Positions 47,060 through 55,607 of a stretch of 64,000 nt of DNA are shown one piece after another. Position 1 is the stretch's first letter. Every line of letters starts with the position of its first letter. Origin of the DNA: Chitinophagaceae bacterium. Lineage in GTDB: Bacteria; Bacteroidota; Bacteroidia; Chitinophagales; Chitinophagaceae. The DNA lies in NCBI GenBank assembly GCA_017307735.1, contig JAFKGR010000020.1, forward strand, positions 1 through 64,000, written 5' to 3'. A program made the translations under genes and the position numbers. The notes under the pieces were generated by a model that was not told the DNA's origin, made no database searches, and was given only the letters and a program-made list of their open reading frames with translations.

Positions 47060-47809
47060 TTAATTGACCCATGAGGGATTGAGTTTTTTCAAACCTTCTT
47101 CCATAATTTCCTTTATTCTGATTTTTAACTCTTCCATACTTTCATTTTCTTTCATCGTCACCGGATTAAGGCGAATGGCCCTGCATTTCCCGGGAGTCAA
47201 AGAGAAAATGCTTTTATAATTCATCCGGTCATAAGTATCAGGAAAAAGAATGGGAACTATGGGCTTTTTCATTTCAGCTGCAATACGAAATGCGCCATCA
47301 TAAAATTTTTTCAGAGGCTCATGGGTCATATTGAATGTTCCTTCAGGACAAATAAAAATTGAAACATTTTTCTCCAGAAGCTCTTTCAACTCATTCACAC
47401 TTTGCTTTCTGTTCATCGGATCATCTCTGAATACTGAAACTGTTCCCATTGTATAAATAAATCCAAAAACGGGAATGCGCCCCATTTCTGCTTTCCCGAG
47501 CATCCTCACTGAATGATTTCCTGTTGCCAGCAACATCATTGGAATATCCAGATAGGAAATGTGATTGCAAACAAAAATATAAGGCTGGTCTCTCTCTAAT
47601 TTTTTAGTTGATGAAAAGCGGTAACGGATACCCGTAAAAAAGAAAAATATTCTTGCCCACCATTTTGAAGCAGAAATTACCAGATTGCCGTCGAAAGGGA
47701 ACCGCAAGAAAAATGCAACGATAAAAAATGGCAGGAGGGCAAACATCCAGATTAAAAAAATAAGAAAGGCATAAGTGCTGAATATGCCTGTGGCCAGTCT
47801 TTTGATCAT
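47060..47809 (-). CDS. plsC: 1-acyl-sn-glycerol-3-phosphate acyltransferase
   Basis: A 249-residue membrane-bound acyltransferase with N-terminal hydrophobic segments at about 12-36 and 52-62. The catalytic NHISYLD box is at 82-88 with His83 and Asp88. The substrate-binding FICPEGTFN motif is at 152-160. PlsC makes phosphatidic acid from lysophosphatidic acid. Its start lies 15 bases after the topA stop, so the two are probably in one operon. Members of the lysophospholipid acyltransferase group acting on ornithine lipids look similar, so the exact substrate is not certain. Confidence 0.87.
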   Translation of the reverse strand: MIKRLATGIFSTYAFLIFLIWMFALLPFFIVAFFLRFPFDGNLVISASKWWARIFFFFTGIRYRFSSTKKLERDQPYIFVCNHISYLDIPMMLLATGNHSVRMLGKAEMGRIPVFGFIYTMGTVSVFRDDPMNRKQSVNELKELLEKNVSIFICPEGTFNMTHEPLKKFYDGAFRIAAEMKKPIVPILFPDTYDRMNYKSIFSLTPGKCRAIRLNPVTMKENESMEELKIRIKEIMEEGLKKLNPSWVN

Positions 47810-47824
47810 TTTTCTTTCAGCTGA

Positions 47825-50404
47825 TTATTTCTTTGCTGAAGTCTTTTTCTTACCTGCAGCCTTCGTGGTTTTCCTTTTTGTCGTTTTCTTGCCGGCGAAT
47901 ATAGCAGGGTCCTGTTTTGTAATCAGGGCTTTGACTTCTTCAAGTTTCAATTTAGCCAATTCTTCCGGCAAATATTTTTCACCGTTTTCTTTCGATGGTA
48001 TTTTAACAATCTTCTTTCCAACCTTAAATATCGGACCCCATCTTGCATTCTCAATGCTAATCTTTTCTTCGGCCCATTGCTGAATAAACCTTGTTGATTC
48101 TTTCTCAACCTTCTTTTGGATCAGTTCTTCGATGGATTGCTGATCCAGATTCTCAAAATCATAAGCGCGCGGTACATTCACAAATAAATCATTCCATTTC
48201 AGGTAGGGACCAAATCTTCCTTTTCCTTTTGTGACGGGCAATCCCTGATAAGTTGCAACGGGCGCAACTTCTTTTTGTTTTCCCCTGATCAGTTCTTCCG
48301 CGCCATTCAAATCCATGTTCATTGGATCAGCACCTTTCGGAAGTGAAACAAACATTTCTCCCCATTTTACGTAAGGACCAAAACGGCCTACATTCACCGA
48401 AACTTCCTTTCCTTCAAACTCTCCCAAAACCGCGGGCAGTTTGAATAAATCCAATGCCTCATCCAGGGAAATGGTTTCTATGCTTTGATTCGGTTTTAAT
48501 CTTGCAAACCGGGGTTTCTCCTCATCTTCTGCTGTTCCAATCTGAACCATCGGGCCATATCTGCCCATCCTTGCAAAAACCGGTTTCCCTGTCTTTGGTT
48601 CCGCACCTAATTCCCTTTCTCCCTTGGCACGTTCAGCAGTTTCCAGGGCATGTTCAACGGAAAGATGAAACGGCTGATAAAAATCAGCAACCATTTTGTT
48701 CCATTGAACCCTTCCTTCGGCAATTTTATCAAATTCCTCTTCAATATTGGCCGTAAAAGAATAATCCATCACACGGTCAAAATATTGGTTCAGAAAATCC
48801 GTGACTACAAACCCGAGATCGGTGGGAAATAATTTTGCTTTTTCTGCACCTGTATTTTCAGATGATTTTACTTTTACTATTTTACCCGATTTATCAAGGG
48901 TAATAATTCTAAATTCTCTGCGGATACCTTCTTTGTTTCCCTTCACCACATAATTTCTTTTCATGATAGTACTGATGGTTGGGGCATAAGTACTCGGCCT
49001 TCCGATTCCCAATTCCTCCAGTTTCTTTACCAGGCTTGCTTCTGTATATCTCGGAGCATGTTTGGTAAATTTTTCTGTAGCAGTCATATTTATAAAATCA
49101 ACCTGTTGACCTGCTTTAAGAGAGGGCAGGCGGCTTTCCATTCCGGCTATCGCTTTTTCCTCATCATCTTCGTCGCTGCTTTCATAATACACTTTTAGGA
49201 AACCATCGAATACCAATACCTCACCGGTCGCAACCAATCCGGCCTTATTTGTAGATATTTCAATGTTGGCAACTGTCCGTTCGATTTCTGCATCACTCAT
49301 CTGACAGGCAATGGTTCTCTTCCAAATCAAATCATAAAGCTTCCCTGTTTCAGGATCTGAAACCTGCTCCGTATCCATGTCTGTCGGGCGGATGGCTTCA
49401 TGGGCTTCCTGAGCGCTTTCGCTCCTCGTTTTATAATTTCTGAGTTGATGATATTTCTCTCCGTAATTTTTATAAATAGCTTCTCTGATTTGCGATTTTG
49501 CAGTCTGGCTCAGATTTACGCTGTCGGTACGCATATAAGTAATCTTACCACTTTCGTACAGCTTCTGGGCAATCCGCATGGTTTTGCTTACCCCATATCC
49601 TAATTTTCTGCTTGCTTCCTGTTGAAGTGTGGAAGTTGTAAAAGGAGCAGCAGGAGTTCTTTTTCCGGGTTTTACAACAATATCCTTTACTGTGTAATCA
49701 GCTCCTTTGCAGGATTCAAGAAAACCCGAAGCGCTTTGTTCATTATGTGTACTATTATCGAAAGCGCTAAAAACAAGGTTCTTATTTCCGCTATCGGGTG
49801 CTGAAAGCCGTGCTTCAATTTTAAAACTTCCTTCGGGAATAAATTGATTGATCTCTCTTTCACGTTCCACAATCAACCTGACGGCCACACTCTGAACACG
49901 CCCGGCACTAAGCCCTCCGCGCATTCCGACTTTTCTCCACAAAACCGGTGAAAGTTCAAATCCCACCAATCGATCCAAAACCCTGCGGGCCTGCTGGCTA
50001 TTTACCAGATTCATATCAATCGATCGCGGATTCTGCACAGCAGAAGTAATGGCGGGTTTGGTTATTTCGTGAAAAACAATTCTCGGGGTTTTATCAACAT
50101 CGAGGCCAAGCACTTCGGCCAGATGCCAGCTTATGCTTTCTCCCTCCCTGTCCTCATCTGACCCGAGCCAGACTTTTTCCACCTGGGCGCTTGTTTGTTT
50201 TAATTCTTTGACCACCTTTTGCTTCTCTGCCGGAATGATATACCGGGGTTTAAAATTGTTTTTGATATCAATACCCATATCATCTTTTTCAAGATCGCGG
50301 ATATGCCCAAAACAACTCTTTACCACAAAATCACCACCTAATATTTTTTCGATGGTCTTTGCTTTTGCAGGCGATTCTACTATCAATAAATTCTTCTTTG
50401 CCAT
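47825..50404 (-). CDS. topA: DNA topoisomerase I
   Basis: An 859-residue type IA topoisomerase. The Toprim domain begins LLIVESPAKAKTIEKIL (6-22) and contains the acidic DEDREGE box at 83-89. The active-site tyrosine Tyr290 lies in GKITYMRTDS. Residues beyond about 590 contain three repeats of the GRFGPYVKW type in place of the zinc-finger domain of the E. coli enzyme, a layout typical of Bacteroidota. The C-terminus is a Lys-rich tail. It relaxes negative supercoils. It is followed by plsC. Confidence 0.95.
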   Translation of the reverse strand: MAKKNLLIVESPAKAKTIEKILGGDFVVKSCFGHIRDLEKDDMGIDIKNNFKPRYIIPAEKQKVVKELKQTSAQVEKVWLGSDEDREGESISWHLAEVLGLDVDKTPRIVFHEITKPAITSAVQNPRSIDMNLVNSQQARRVLDRLVGFELSPVLWRKVGMRGGLSAGRVQSVAVRLIVEREREINQFIPEGSFKIEARLSAPDSGNKNLVFSAFDNSTHNEQSASGFLESCKGADYTVKDIVVKPGKRTPAAPFTTSTLQQEASRKLGYGVSKTMRIAQKLYESGKITYMRTDSVNLSQTAKSQIREAIYKNYGEKYHQLRNYKTRSESAQEAHEAIRPTDMDTEQVSDPETGKLYDLIWKRTIACQMSDAEIERTVANIEISTNKAGLVATGEVLVFDGFLKVYYESSDEDDEEKAIAGMESRLPSLKAGQQVDFINMTATEKFTKHAPRYTEASLVKKLEELGIGRPSTYAPTISTIMKRNYVVKGNKEGIRREFRIITLDKSGKIVKVKSSENTGAEKAKLFPTDLGFVVTDFLNQYFDRVMDYSFTANIEEEFDKIAEGRVQWNKMVADFYQPFHLSVEHALETAERAKGERELGAEPKTGKPVFARMGRYGPMVQIGTAEDEEKPRFARLKPNQSIETISLDEALDLFKLPAVLGEFEGKEVSVNVGRFGPYVKWGEMFVSLPKGADPMNMDLNGAEELIRGKQKEVAPVATYQGLPVTKGKGRFGPYLKWNDLFVNVPRAYDFENLDQQSIEELIQKKVEKESTRFIQQWAEEKISIENARWGPIFKVGKKIVKIPSKENGEKYLPEELAKLKLEEVKALITKQDPAIFAGKKTTKRKTTKAAGKKKTSAKK

Positions 50405-50679
50405 AACATTTCATAAACGCTACTTTACTATTTTTAATTTGAAAAAAAAGTTGTAGCAAGGCTGCAATATTAATTTAAAATTCAAAAATCAAATTTTAAA
50501 GACCTGAAAGCTATATGCCAAAATACCATTTTGATTAGAAATAATTTAATCAACTTTCGTAAAGTTGTTTGGCTAACTAATTAACTTTATTGTTCATTAA
50601 CTCAACAATTTATAAAGAAGTCAGGGCGTTTTATCAGATATGACAAAGACGTCTTTGAGAGGCTTAATTATTAATTTGT
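50405..50679. other. 275-base intergenic region between topA and the DUF2520 operon
   Basis: No gene seen. It carries the divergent promoters of topA and of the DUF2520-kdsC-ubiA-maf operon. A TTAATTTG element (one mismatch to -7 consensus) lies one base before the ATG at 50680. Confidence 0.4.
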
Positions 50680-51450
50680 ATGCATAAGATTGTATTGATT
50701 GGATCGGGTAATGCAGCAACTGTTCTTGGCAGGCTAATGAAAAAGCAGGGACATGAGATTGTTCAGGTTGTAAGTCGTAACCTGGAAAATGCAAGGATTT
50801 TGGCAAATGAACTGGGCGCTTATTCTGAGCCGCTCACTGCGCCTTCCTTTGCAGAGGCAGATATATATATTATTTCAGTACTGGATCAGGCCATAGGAAG
50901 TATGGAAAAATATGAGGCTTTGCGCGGAAAATTTGTTGTGCATACGGCAGGAAGTGTTTCTATAAATGCACTCGCAAATATATCAGACAGGTATGGAGTT
51001 TTATATCCTTTGCAAACCCTGAGCAAATTTGTAGATCATATCCCTGAAATACCCTTTATGGTGGATGGGAATAATGCTGATACCATCGATACGCTCATAC
51101 AATTTGCAAGGACACTCTCGTCAAAAGTCAGTTATGCCAACGACAACCAGAGAATGGGATACCACATTGCTGCCGTCTTTGCAACCAATTTCTCAAATCA
51201 CATGTTTGCACTGGCAGAAATTTATTGCCAAAGGGAAAATATAGATTTCAAAATGATGCATCCCCTTATCGAAGAAATTTGTACGAAAGTAAAATTGTAT
51301 TCTCCCTATCTGACACAGACCGGGCCAGCTATGCGTGATGATTCGTTTACGATGGGCAAACACCTGGAAATGCTCAGCCGGTATCCTGAGTTAAAATACA
51401 TGTACATCAAGCTCACGGAAAATATTATTAAAATTCACGGAAAGCGATAA
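50680..51450 (+). CDS. DUF2520 Rossmann-fold oxidoreductase-like protein
   Basis: A 256-residue protein with an N-terminal NADP-binding Rossmann fold (VLIGSGNAATVLGRLM at 5-20) and a C-terminal helical DUF2520 domain with the conserved HIAAVFATNFSNHM segment near 169-182. It resembles 6-phosphogluconate or ketopantoate-type dehydrogenases, but the substrate is not known. It opens a four-gene plus-strand operon with kdsC-like, ubiA-like and maf genes. Confidence 0.85.
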   Translation: MHKIVLIGSGNAATVLGRLMKKQGHEIVQVVSRNLENARILANELGAYSEPLTAPSFAEADIYIISVLDQAIGSMEKYEALRGKFVVHTAGSVSINALANISDRYGVLYPLQTLSKFVDHIPEIPFMVDGNNADTIDTLIQFARTLSSKVSYANDNQRMGYHIAAVFATNFSNHMFALAEIYCQRENIDFKMMHPLIEEICTKVKLYSPYLTQTGPAMRDDSFTMGKHLEMLSRYPELKYMYIKLTENIIKIHGKR

Positions 51451-51474
51451 TCCGTCTTTTCCTTCAATAGTTGT

Positions 51475-51482
51475 TAGTTTTG
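51475..51482 (+). promoter_or_regulatory. -7-like element TAGTTTTG upstream of the KdsC-like gene
   Basis: Full match to TAnnTTTG ten bases before the ATG at 51493. If it is used, the transcript would have almost no leader. Inside the operon it could be a second promoter. Confidence 0.3.
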
Positions 51483-51492
51483 CCATTATTCT

Positions 51493-52038
51493 ATGGCAAT
51501 GTCAGATCCAGAAAAAGTTTCCTGCCTGCACAAGTTGAAAGATATACACACTTTCGTTTTCGATATGGATGGGGTACTCACCAATGGAAAATTATTCATA
51601 TCAAATAGTGAAGAATGGTTCAGGACAATGAGTGTAAAGGATGGTTACGCCTTGCAATTGGCAATCAAAAAGGGATACCGGATCCTGGTTCTTTCGGGCA
51701 GTGATGCTCCTTCAGTAAAGAAAAGAATGGAGAAGCTTGGAGTCAACAATGTTTTTTTTAAAGTGAAGGACAAGAAAACTTTTCTTGAAAACTTTTTCAA
51801 AGAAAATAATATTTTCCCTGAGAATGTCCTTTACATGGGCGACGATATCCCCGATGCCGAAGCAATGGCGTACTGCGGAATTGCAGCATGTCCTGCCGAC
51901 TCTGTTTCCGAAATCATTGACATATCTGAGTATATCTCGCCATCCATGGGAGGCGAAGGTTGCGTCAGAGATGTAATAGAAAAGGTTATGAAGATCCATG
52001 GGAAATGGAACCACAATTCGGAAATCACCTCTACCTAA
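51493..52038 (+). CDS. KdsC-like HAD phosphatase (3-deoxy-D-manno-octulosonate 8-phosphate phosphatase)
   Basis: A 181-residue HAD-superfamily enzyme without a cap domain. Motif I is FDMDGVLTNG with Asp24 and Asp26, motif II is VLSGS, a Lys follows near 86, and motif IV is MGDDIPDAEAM. The match to KdsC is close, and KdsC releases phosphate from KDO 8-phosphate in lipopolysaccharide synthesis. The KdsC domain is also fused or used in other sugar pathways, so specificity is an inference. The gene lies between DUF2520 and a UbiA-family gene. The 12-base gap to the next gene indicates an operon. Confidence 0.85.
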   Translation: MAMSDPEKVSCLHKLKDIHTFVFDMDGVLTNGKLFISNSEEWFRTMSVKDGYALQLAIKKGYRILVLSGSDAPSVKKRMEKLGVNNVFFKVKDKKTFLENFFKENNIFPENVLYMGDDIPDAEAMAYCGIAACPADSVSEIIDISEYISPSMGGEGCVRDVIEKVMKIHGKWNHNSEITST

Positions 52039-52050
52039 ATTTTCACAGAT

Positions 52051-52989
52051 ATGAAACGGGTAGTACATTTTTTTCAATTGATCAGATGGTCCAATCTCTT
52101 GTTCATTGCGATTACCCAATTATTATTTTACTTCAGCATTTTCAATTTTTCTTACGCTTTTTTTGGAATTGCTCCCGAAAAGGGAAAATTAGATCTTGAA
52201 ACTTTTTATCCGATTCTATTTGCATCTCTCTGCATTGCCGCAGCAGGCTACATTATCAACGATTATTTTGATGTTGAAATAGACAGGATCAATAAATCAG
52301 GCAAAGTTTTAATAGGCAAGGTTTTTAATAATCAAATTGCGCTTTGGTTATATGCGCTTTTAACTTTGGCAGGATTAATTTTTACCGTGTTGGCAGCGTT
52401 TCACTTAAATAATTTTTTCATTTTTATTTTTAATTCGCTTGCTGTTTTGCTGCTCTTTTTATATTCCAGAATATTCAAAAGAAAATTTCTTACAGGAAAT
52501 ATCGTAGTATCTGCACTTACCGCATGGACCCTATTTATTTTCCCGGTTGCAGAATACAACCCCGGCTCCCTCAACAATCAGCCATTCCAATTGATTCTGA
52601 AATTTGCTTTAATCTACGGACTTTTTGCATTTATCATTTCGCTCATCCGGGAAGTTATAAAAGACATGGAAGATACGGAGGGAGATAAAAATTACGATTG
52701 CACAACACTTCCGATTGTCATGGGAATTAAGGCAGCCAAAGCTTACAGCACTTTATTAATTCTGATACTATCCATATTATTGTCATTCCTCATCGGTTAT
52801 ATTTCACAAAACGGATGGTGGAACCTGGCAATTTACGGTGTGTTTTTTATATTATTTCCGCTAATATTTATTTTGAAAAAATTGCAGTCTGCCACTACCT
52901 CAAAGGATTTTGGTTTTTTAAGTAAATCCGTAAAATTCATTATGCTGACCGGTATTTTATCCATGACTTTCTTTTTATTTTTCAAATGA
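52051..52989 (+). CDS. UbiA-family prenyltransferase (geranylgeranylglycerol-phosphate type)
   Basis: A 312-residue polytopic protein with about eight membrane segments. The first Asp-rich motif is NDYFDVEID at 70-78 and the second is DMEDTEGDKNYD, as required for magnesium-diphosphate binding. The closest group I recognise is the geranylgeranylglycerol-phosphate geranylgeranyltransferase-like branch, which is common in Bacteroidota although the archaeal lipid pathway is absent. The true substrate is unknown. Its stop codon overlaps the start of maf by four bases (ATGA). Confidence 0.83.
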   Translation: MKRVVHFFQLIRWSNLLFIAITQLLFYFSIFNFSYAFFGIAPEKGKLDLETFYPILFASLCIAAAGYIINDYFDVEIDRINKSGKVLIGKVFNNQIALWLYALLTLAGLIFTVLAAFHLNNFFIFIFNSLAVLLLFLYSRIFKRKFLTGNIVVSALTAWTLFIFPVAEYNPGSLNNQPFQLILKFALIYGLFAFIISLIREVIKDMEDTEGDKNYDCTTLPIVMGIKAAKAYSTLLILILSILLSFLIGYISQNGWWNLAIYGVFFILFPLIFILKKLQSATTSKDFGFLSKSVKFIMLTGILSMTFFLFFK

Positions 52990-53576
52990 ACCAACTAATC
53001 TTAGCATCCGCTTCTGCACGACGGGCACAATTATTACAACTTGCCGGACTCTCATTTAAAGTAGTCGCATCGCACGTTTCTGAAGAATTTGACAACCATA
53101 TTTCGCCTGAAAAAGTTGTTGAAAACCTTGCAGAAAGAAAAGCCGATGCCGTTTTTCAGCAGAATCAGAAAATCAACTCCGGTTTTATTTTAGCAGCCGA
53201 TACCATTGTAGTGATTGAAAATGAAATTCTCAATAAACCCTCCGGTTATGAAGAAGGGGTTCAGATGTTGAAAAAATTGTCCGGAAAAACACACAAGGTC
53301 ATCACCGGTGTTTGTATCATTCATAAAAGTCAAAAAGAAATTTTTTCAGAAACGACATTCGTAGAGTTTTATCCGCTCTCAGATTCTCAGATTGATTATT
53401 ACATCAAAAAATACAAACCTTTTGACAAAGCGGGTGGTTATGCAATTCAGGAATGGATCGGAGTCACAGGTATAAAATCCATCCGGGGGGATTATTACAA
53501 TGTCATGGGATTGCCGGTAGGGAGAATAATTCAAAAACTTCAACAGATGAATTTCCCATTTCCTTTTTCAATTTGA
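52986..53576 (+). CDS. maf: Maf-family nucleotide pyrophosphatase
   Basis: A 196-residue Maf/HAM1-fold protein. The opening LILASASARRAQLL at 4-17 is diagnostic, and the AADTIVVIENEIL loop near 70-82 carries the metal-binding Asp. Also seen are GKTHKVITGV and YAIQEWIG. It hydrolyses non-standard or selected nucleoside triphosphates (dTTP, UTP, or m7GTP in the known families). It overlaps ubiA by four bases and ends the operon, convergent with cutC. Confidence 0.9.
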   Translation: MNQLILASASARRAQLLQLAGLSFKVVASHVSEEFDNHISPEKVVENLAERKADAVFQQNQKINSGFILAADTIVVIENEILNKPSGYEEGVQMLKKLSGKTHKVITGVCIIHKSQKEIFSETTFVEFYPLSDSQIDYYIKKYKPFDKAGGYAIQEWIGVTGIKSIRGDYYNVMGLPVGRIIQKLQQMNFPFPFSI

Positions 53577-53587
53577 GAACGTATTTC

Positions 53588-54325
53588 TTAGTTATCCGGG
53601 AATATTTTTTTAAGGATGCCTGCCATTTTCCTCACTTCATCCTCAGAAACCGAAGTGTATTCGAGATTTTCATTCATCTCCGGATTTGTATAATTCATTT
53701 CAGATTTTCTTTTCATGGAAGCTGAACTGTGGATTTCTGTCACACCGGTTTCTTCCAATATTCTTTGCATATTGCCTGCCCTCACTCCGGAGCCAGGCAT
53801 TATAATGATCTCACCATTTGCTTTTTTCAGCAATATTTTAATCATCTCCAACCCCTCCTCCACTGTGGGTTTGAGCCCTGACGTAAGGATGCGTTCACAA
53901 CCGGTTGAAATTACATCCCCAATTGATTTCACCGGATCGCTAACTCTGTCAAAGGCTCTGTGAAAAGTAGCTCCCAACGGATAAGCGAATTCAACTAACT
54001 GAGCACACCGGTCTTTATCTATACTTCCATCTTTATTTAATATTCCAATAACCACTCCGTCAGCCCCCAGCTTTTTAATACAATCTATTTCATAAAGCAT
54101 CATTTCAAATTCTTCGGGCGAATAAAGAAAATCCCCGCCTCTCGGCCTTACCATTACATAGAGAGGAATATGGAGGATTTTCCTTGCAGATTTTATAAGT
54201 CCAAAGGATGGAGAAGTTCCTCCCTCACCTGGTGATGTACAAAGTTCTATTCTGCCTGCACCCGCTTCCTGAGCAGCAATACAACTTTCTATGTTAAACC
54301 CGATAATTTCTAAAACATGATTCAT
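53588..54325 (-). CDS. cutC: CutC family protein
   Basis: A 245-residue TIM-barrel protein with the CutC opening LEIIGFNIESCIAAQEAGAGRIEL-type segment at 5-28, MVRPRGGDFLYSPEE near 59-73, the TFHRAFD box, TSG near 166-168 and IMPGSGVRAGN. CutC is traditionally called a copper homeostasis protein, but the evidence for copper binding is weak. Position next to a glycosylasparaginase gene on the same strand suggests a role in sugar metabolism (inference). It is downstream of that gene with a repeat array between. Confidence 0.9.
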   Translation of the reverse strand: MNHVLEIIGFNIESCIAAQEAGAGRIELCTSPGEGGTSPSFGLIKSARKILHIPLYVMVRPRGGDFLYSPEEFEMMLYEIDCIKKLGADGVVIGILNKDGSIDKDRCAQLVEFAYPLGATFHRAFDRVSDPVKSIGDVISTGCERILTSGLKPTVEEGLEMIKILLKKANGEIIIMPGSGVRAGNMQRILEETGVTEIHSSASMKRKSEMNYTNPEMNENLEYTSVSEDEVRKMAGILKKIFPDN

Positions 54326-54434
54326 TTAATCAAGATTTAAACTCAATTCAAAAACTCTTGAATCCACTATTATGTACTTGCCCCGTATCTAAATCCGGGA
54401 ATTTGAAGTCCGCCACTGCGAACAAACTCTCATC

Positions 54435-54484
54435 AAACCCGAAACCTGAAACCCTAAACTCTCAAACTCTAAACCACCAAACTC
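54435..54484. repeat. degenerate heptanucleotide array, opposite orientation to that at 10128
   Basis: Units AAACCCG, AAACCTG, AAACCCT, AAACTCT, a spacer C, AAACTCT, AAACCACC and AAACTC give a period of about seven. Reverse-complemented it reads GAGTTT-type units like bases 10104-10134. It occupies the gap between the cutC and glycosylasparaginase genes. Confidence 0.7.
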
Positions 54485-54486
54485 AC

Positions 54487-55509
54487 CTATGTTACCCCAT
54501 AATCATAAATATAATCCGCCGGAATAATCTTTTCCTCATTATTGCTCTTCACCGAAATCACAAAACCCTTCTGCACGGCAAAAGCTCCATAGTTTCCCAT
54601 TTTATCGAGAGCCAGAAATCCTACCTGAAACCCTTTTGCTCTTTCCGGGTCGCGATTCACGATCCGCTCCACTGCTTTTCGGCATGCCATCCCGGGCGAA
54701 TAACCCATGCGCATAAATTCTACCACCAAATGAGTACCGCAAACGCGGATAACTTCTTCTCCCAATCCGCTGGAAGTGGCAGCCCCCACTTCATTATCTA
54801 CAAACAATCCTGCGCCGATAATCGGACTGTCTCCTACTCTTCCGTGCATCTTGAATCCCATTCCACTCGTAGTCACTGCTCCGCTCATATTCCCGTCTGC
54901 TCCCATTGCCACAATGCCCATGGTATCATGGTTGGGAGTGCCGTCATCAAGATAAGCCGGGGCAAAAGGCCCGTTTCCTGCATCCTTATTCTCAATATTG
55001 ATTTCCGGTTTGTACTGACTCTTTTTCAACCATTCCTCGTACGCTTTCTTTGCAGGTTCAGACAAAGTTTGTGGCTCCAGTGCAAATCCGTTTTTTAATG
55101 CAAATTCCTGGGCTCCTTTGCCGACAATCAACACGTGAGGTGTGAGTTCCATCACTTTTCGTGCTACCGAAACCGGATGCTTTATACGTTGAATGGCAGC
55201 TACCGCACCGCAGTTGGCATGTTCATCCATAATGGAACTATCGAGCGATACAATCCCGTCTCTGTCAGGGTTTGCACCGAGGCCAACACAGCAATTCTGC
55301 TGATCTTCCATCCATCTGGCGCCACTTTCTACAGCATCCAGCGCCCGACCGTTATTGCCCAGAATCTTCCACGCTTCCTGGTTTACCCTTTTCCCGTCTG
55401 CCCATGTGGATACGATGATGGGTTTTACCGGAGTTTTGTTTCTGACTGATTTTACTGTAAATGCCGGTACCGACAAAGAACTGAGTTGGATGAATCTTCT
55501 TCTTTTCAT
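54487..55509 (-). CDS. N4-(beta-N-acetylglucosaminyl)-L-asparaginase (glycosylasparaginase)
   Basis: A 340-residue Ntn-hydrolase precursor. It should self-cleave before Thr196 in HDTMG (His194-Asp195-Thr196), which then acts as the N-terminal nucleophile. Residues beyond carry GAVTTSG and RVGDSPIIGAG, with the substrate-binding Arg and Asp. It removes GlcNAc from Asn-linked glycan remnants. The N-terminus KRRRFIQLSS looks like a Tat signal, so it is probably exported folded. The homologue in Elizabethkingia is a well-studied secreted enzyme. It is upstream of cutC on the same strand and divergent from the dnaE2-like gene. Confidence 0.92.
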   Translation of the reverse strand: MKRRRFIQLSSLSVPAFTVKSVRNKTPVKPIIVSTWADGKRVNQEAWKILGNNGRALDAVESGARWMEDQQNCCVGLGANPDRDGIVSLDSSIMDEHANCGAVAAIQRIKHPVSVARKVMELTPHVLIVGKGAQEFALKNGFALEPQTLSEPAKKAYEEWLKKSQYKPEINIENKDAGNGPFAPAYLDDGTPNHDTMGIVAMGADGNMSGAVTTSGMGFKMHGRVGDSPIIGAGLFVDNEVGAATSSGLGEEVIRVCGTHLVVEFMRMGYSPGMACRKAVERIVNRDPERAKGFQVGFLALDKMGNYGAFAVQKGFVISVKSNNEEKIIPADYIYDYGVT

Positions 55510-55578
55510 AATTCAAAAGTAACAGAAAAAATCTCGTTGTTTGACCAAATTATTTAGTAATCATTTTGCTAATAGTAT

Positions 55579-55586
55579 TAGCTTTG
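55579..55586 (+). promoter_or_regulatory. -7 element TAGCTTTG upstream of the dnaE2-like gene
   Basis: Full match to TAnnTTTG, 22 bases before the ATG at 55608. It lies inside the longest reading frame (which could begin at the TTG at 55566), so it argues for the ATG start. A -33 TTG is not evident. Confidence 0.4.
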
Positions 55587-55607
55587 TCCCCAGAAAATCA
55601 TCCGGAC

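Noticed and set aside
54358..55098. 246-codon plus-strand frame opposite glycosylasparaginase
   Set aside because: It lies antisense to a certain enzyme gene and its composition is His/Ser/Cys-rich, as expected from a shadow frame. It also includes the 7-base repeat.
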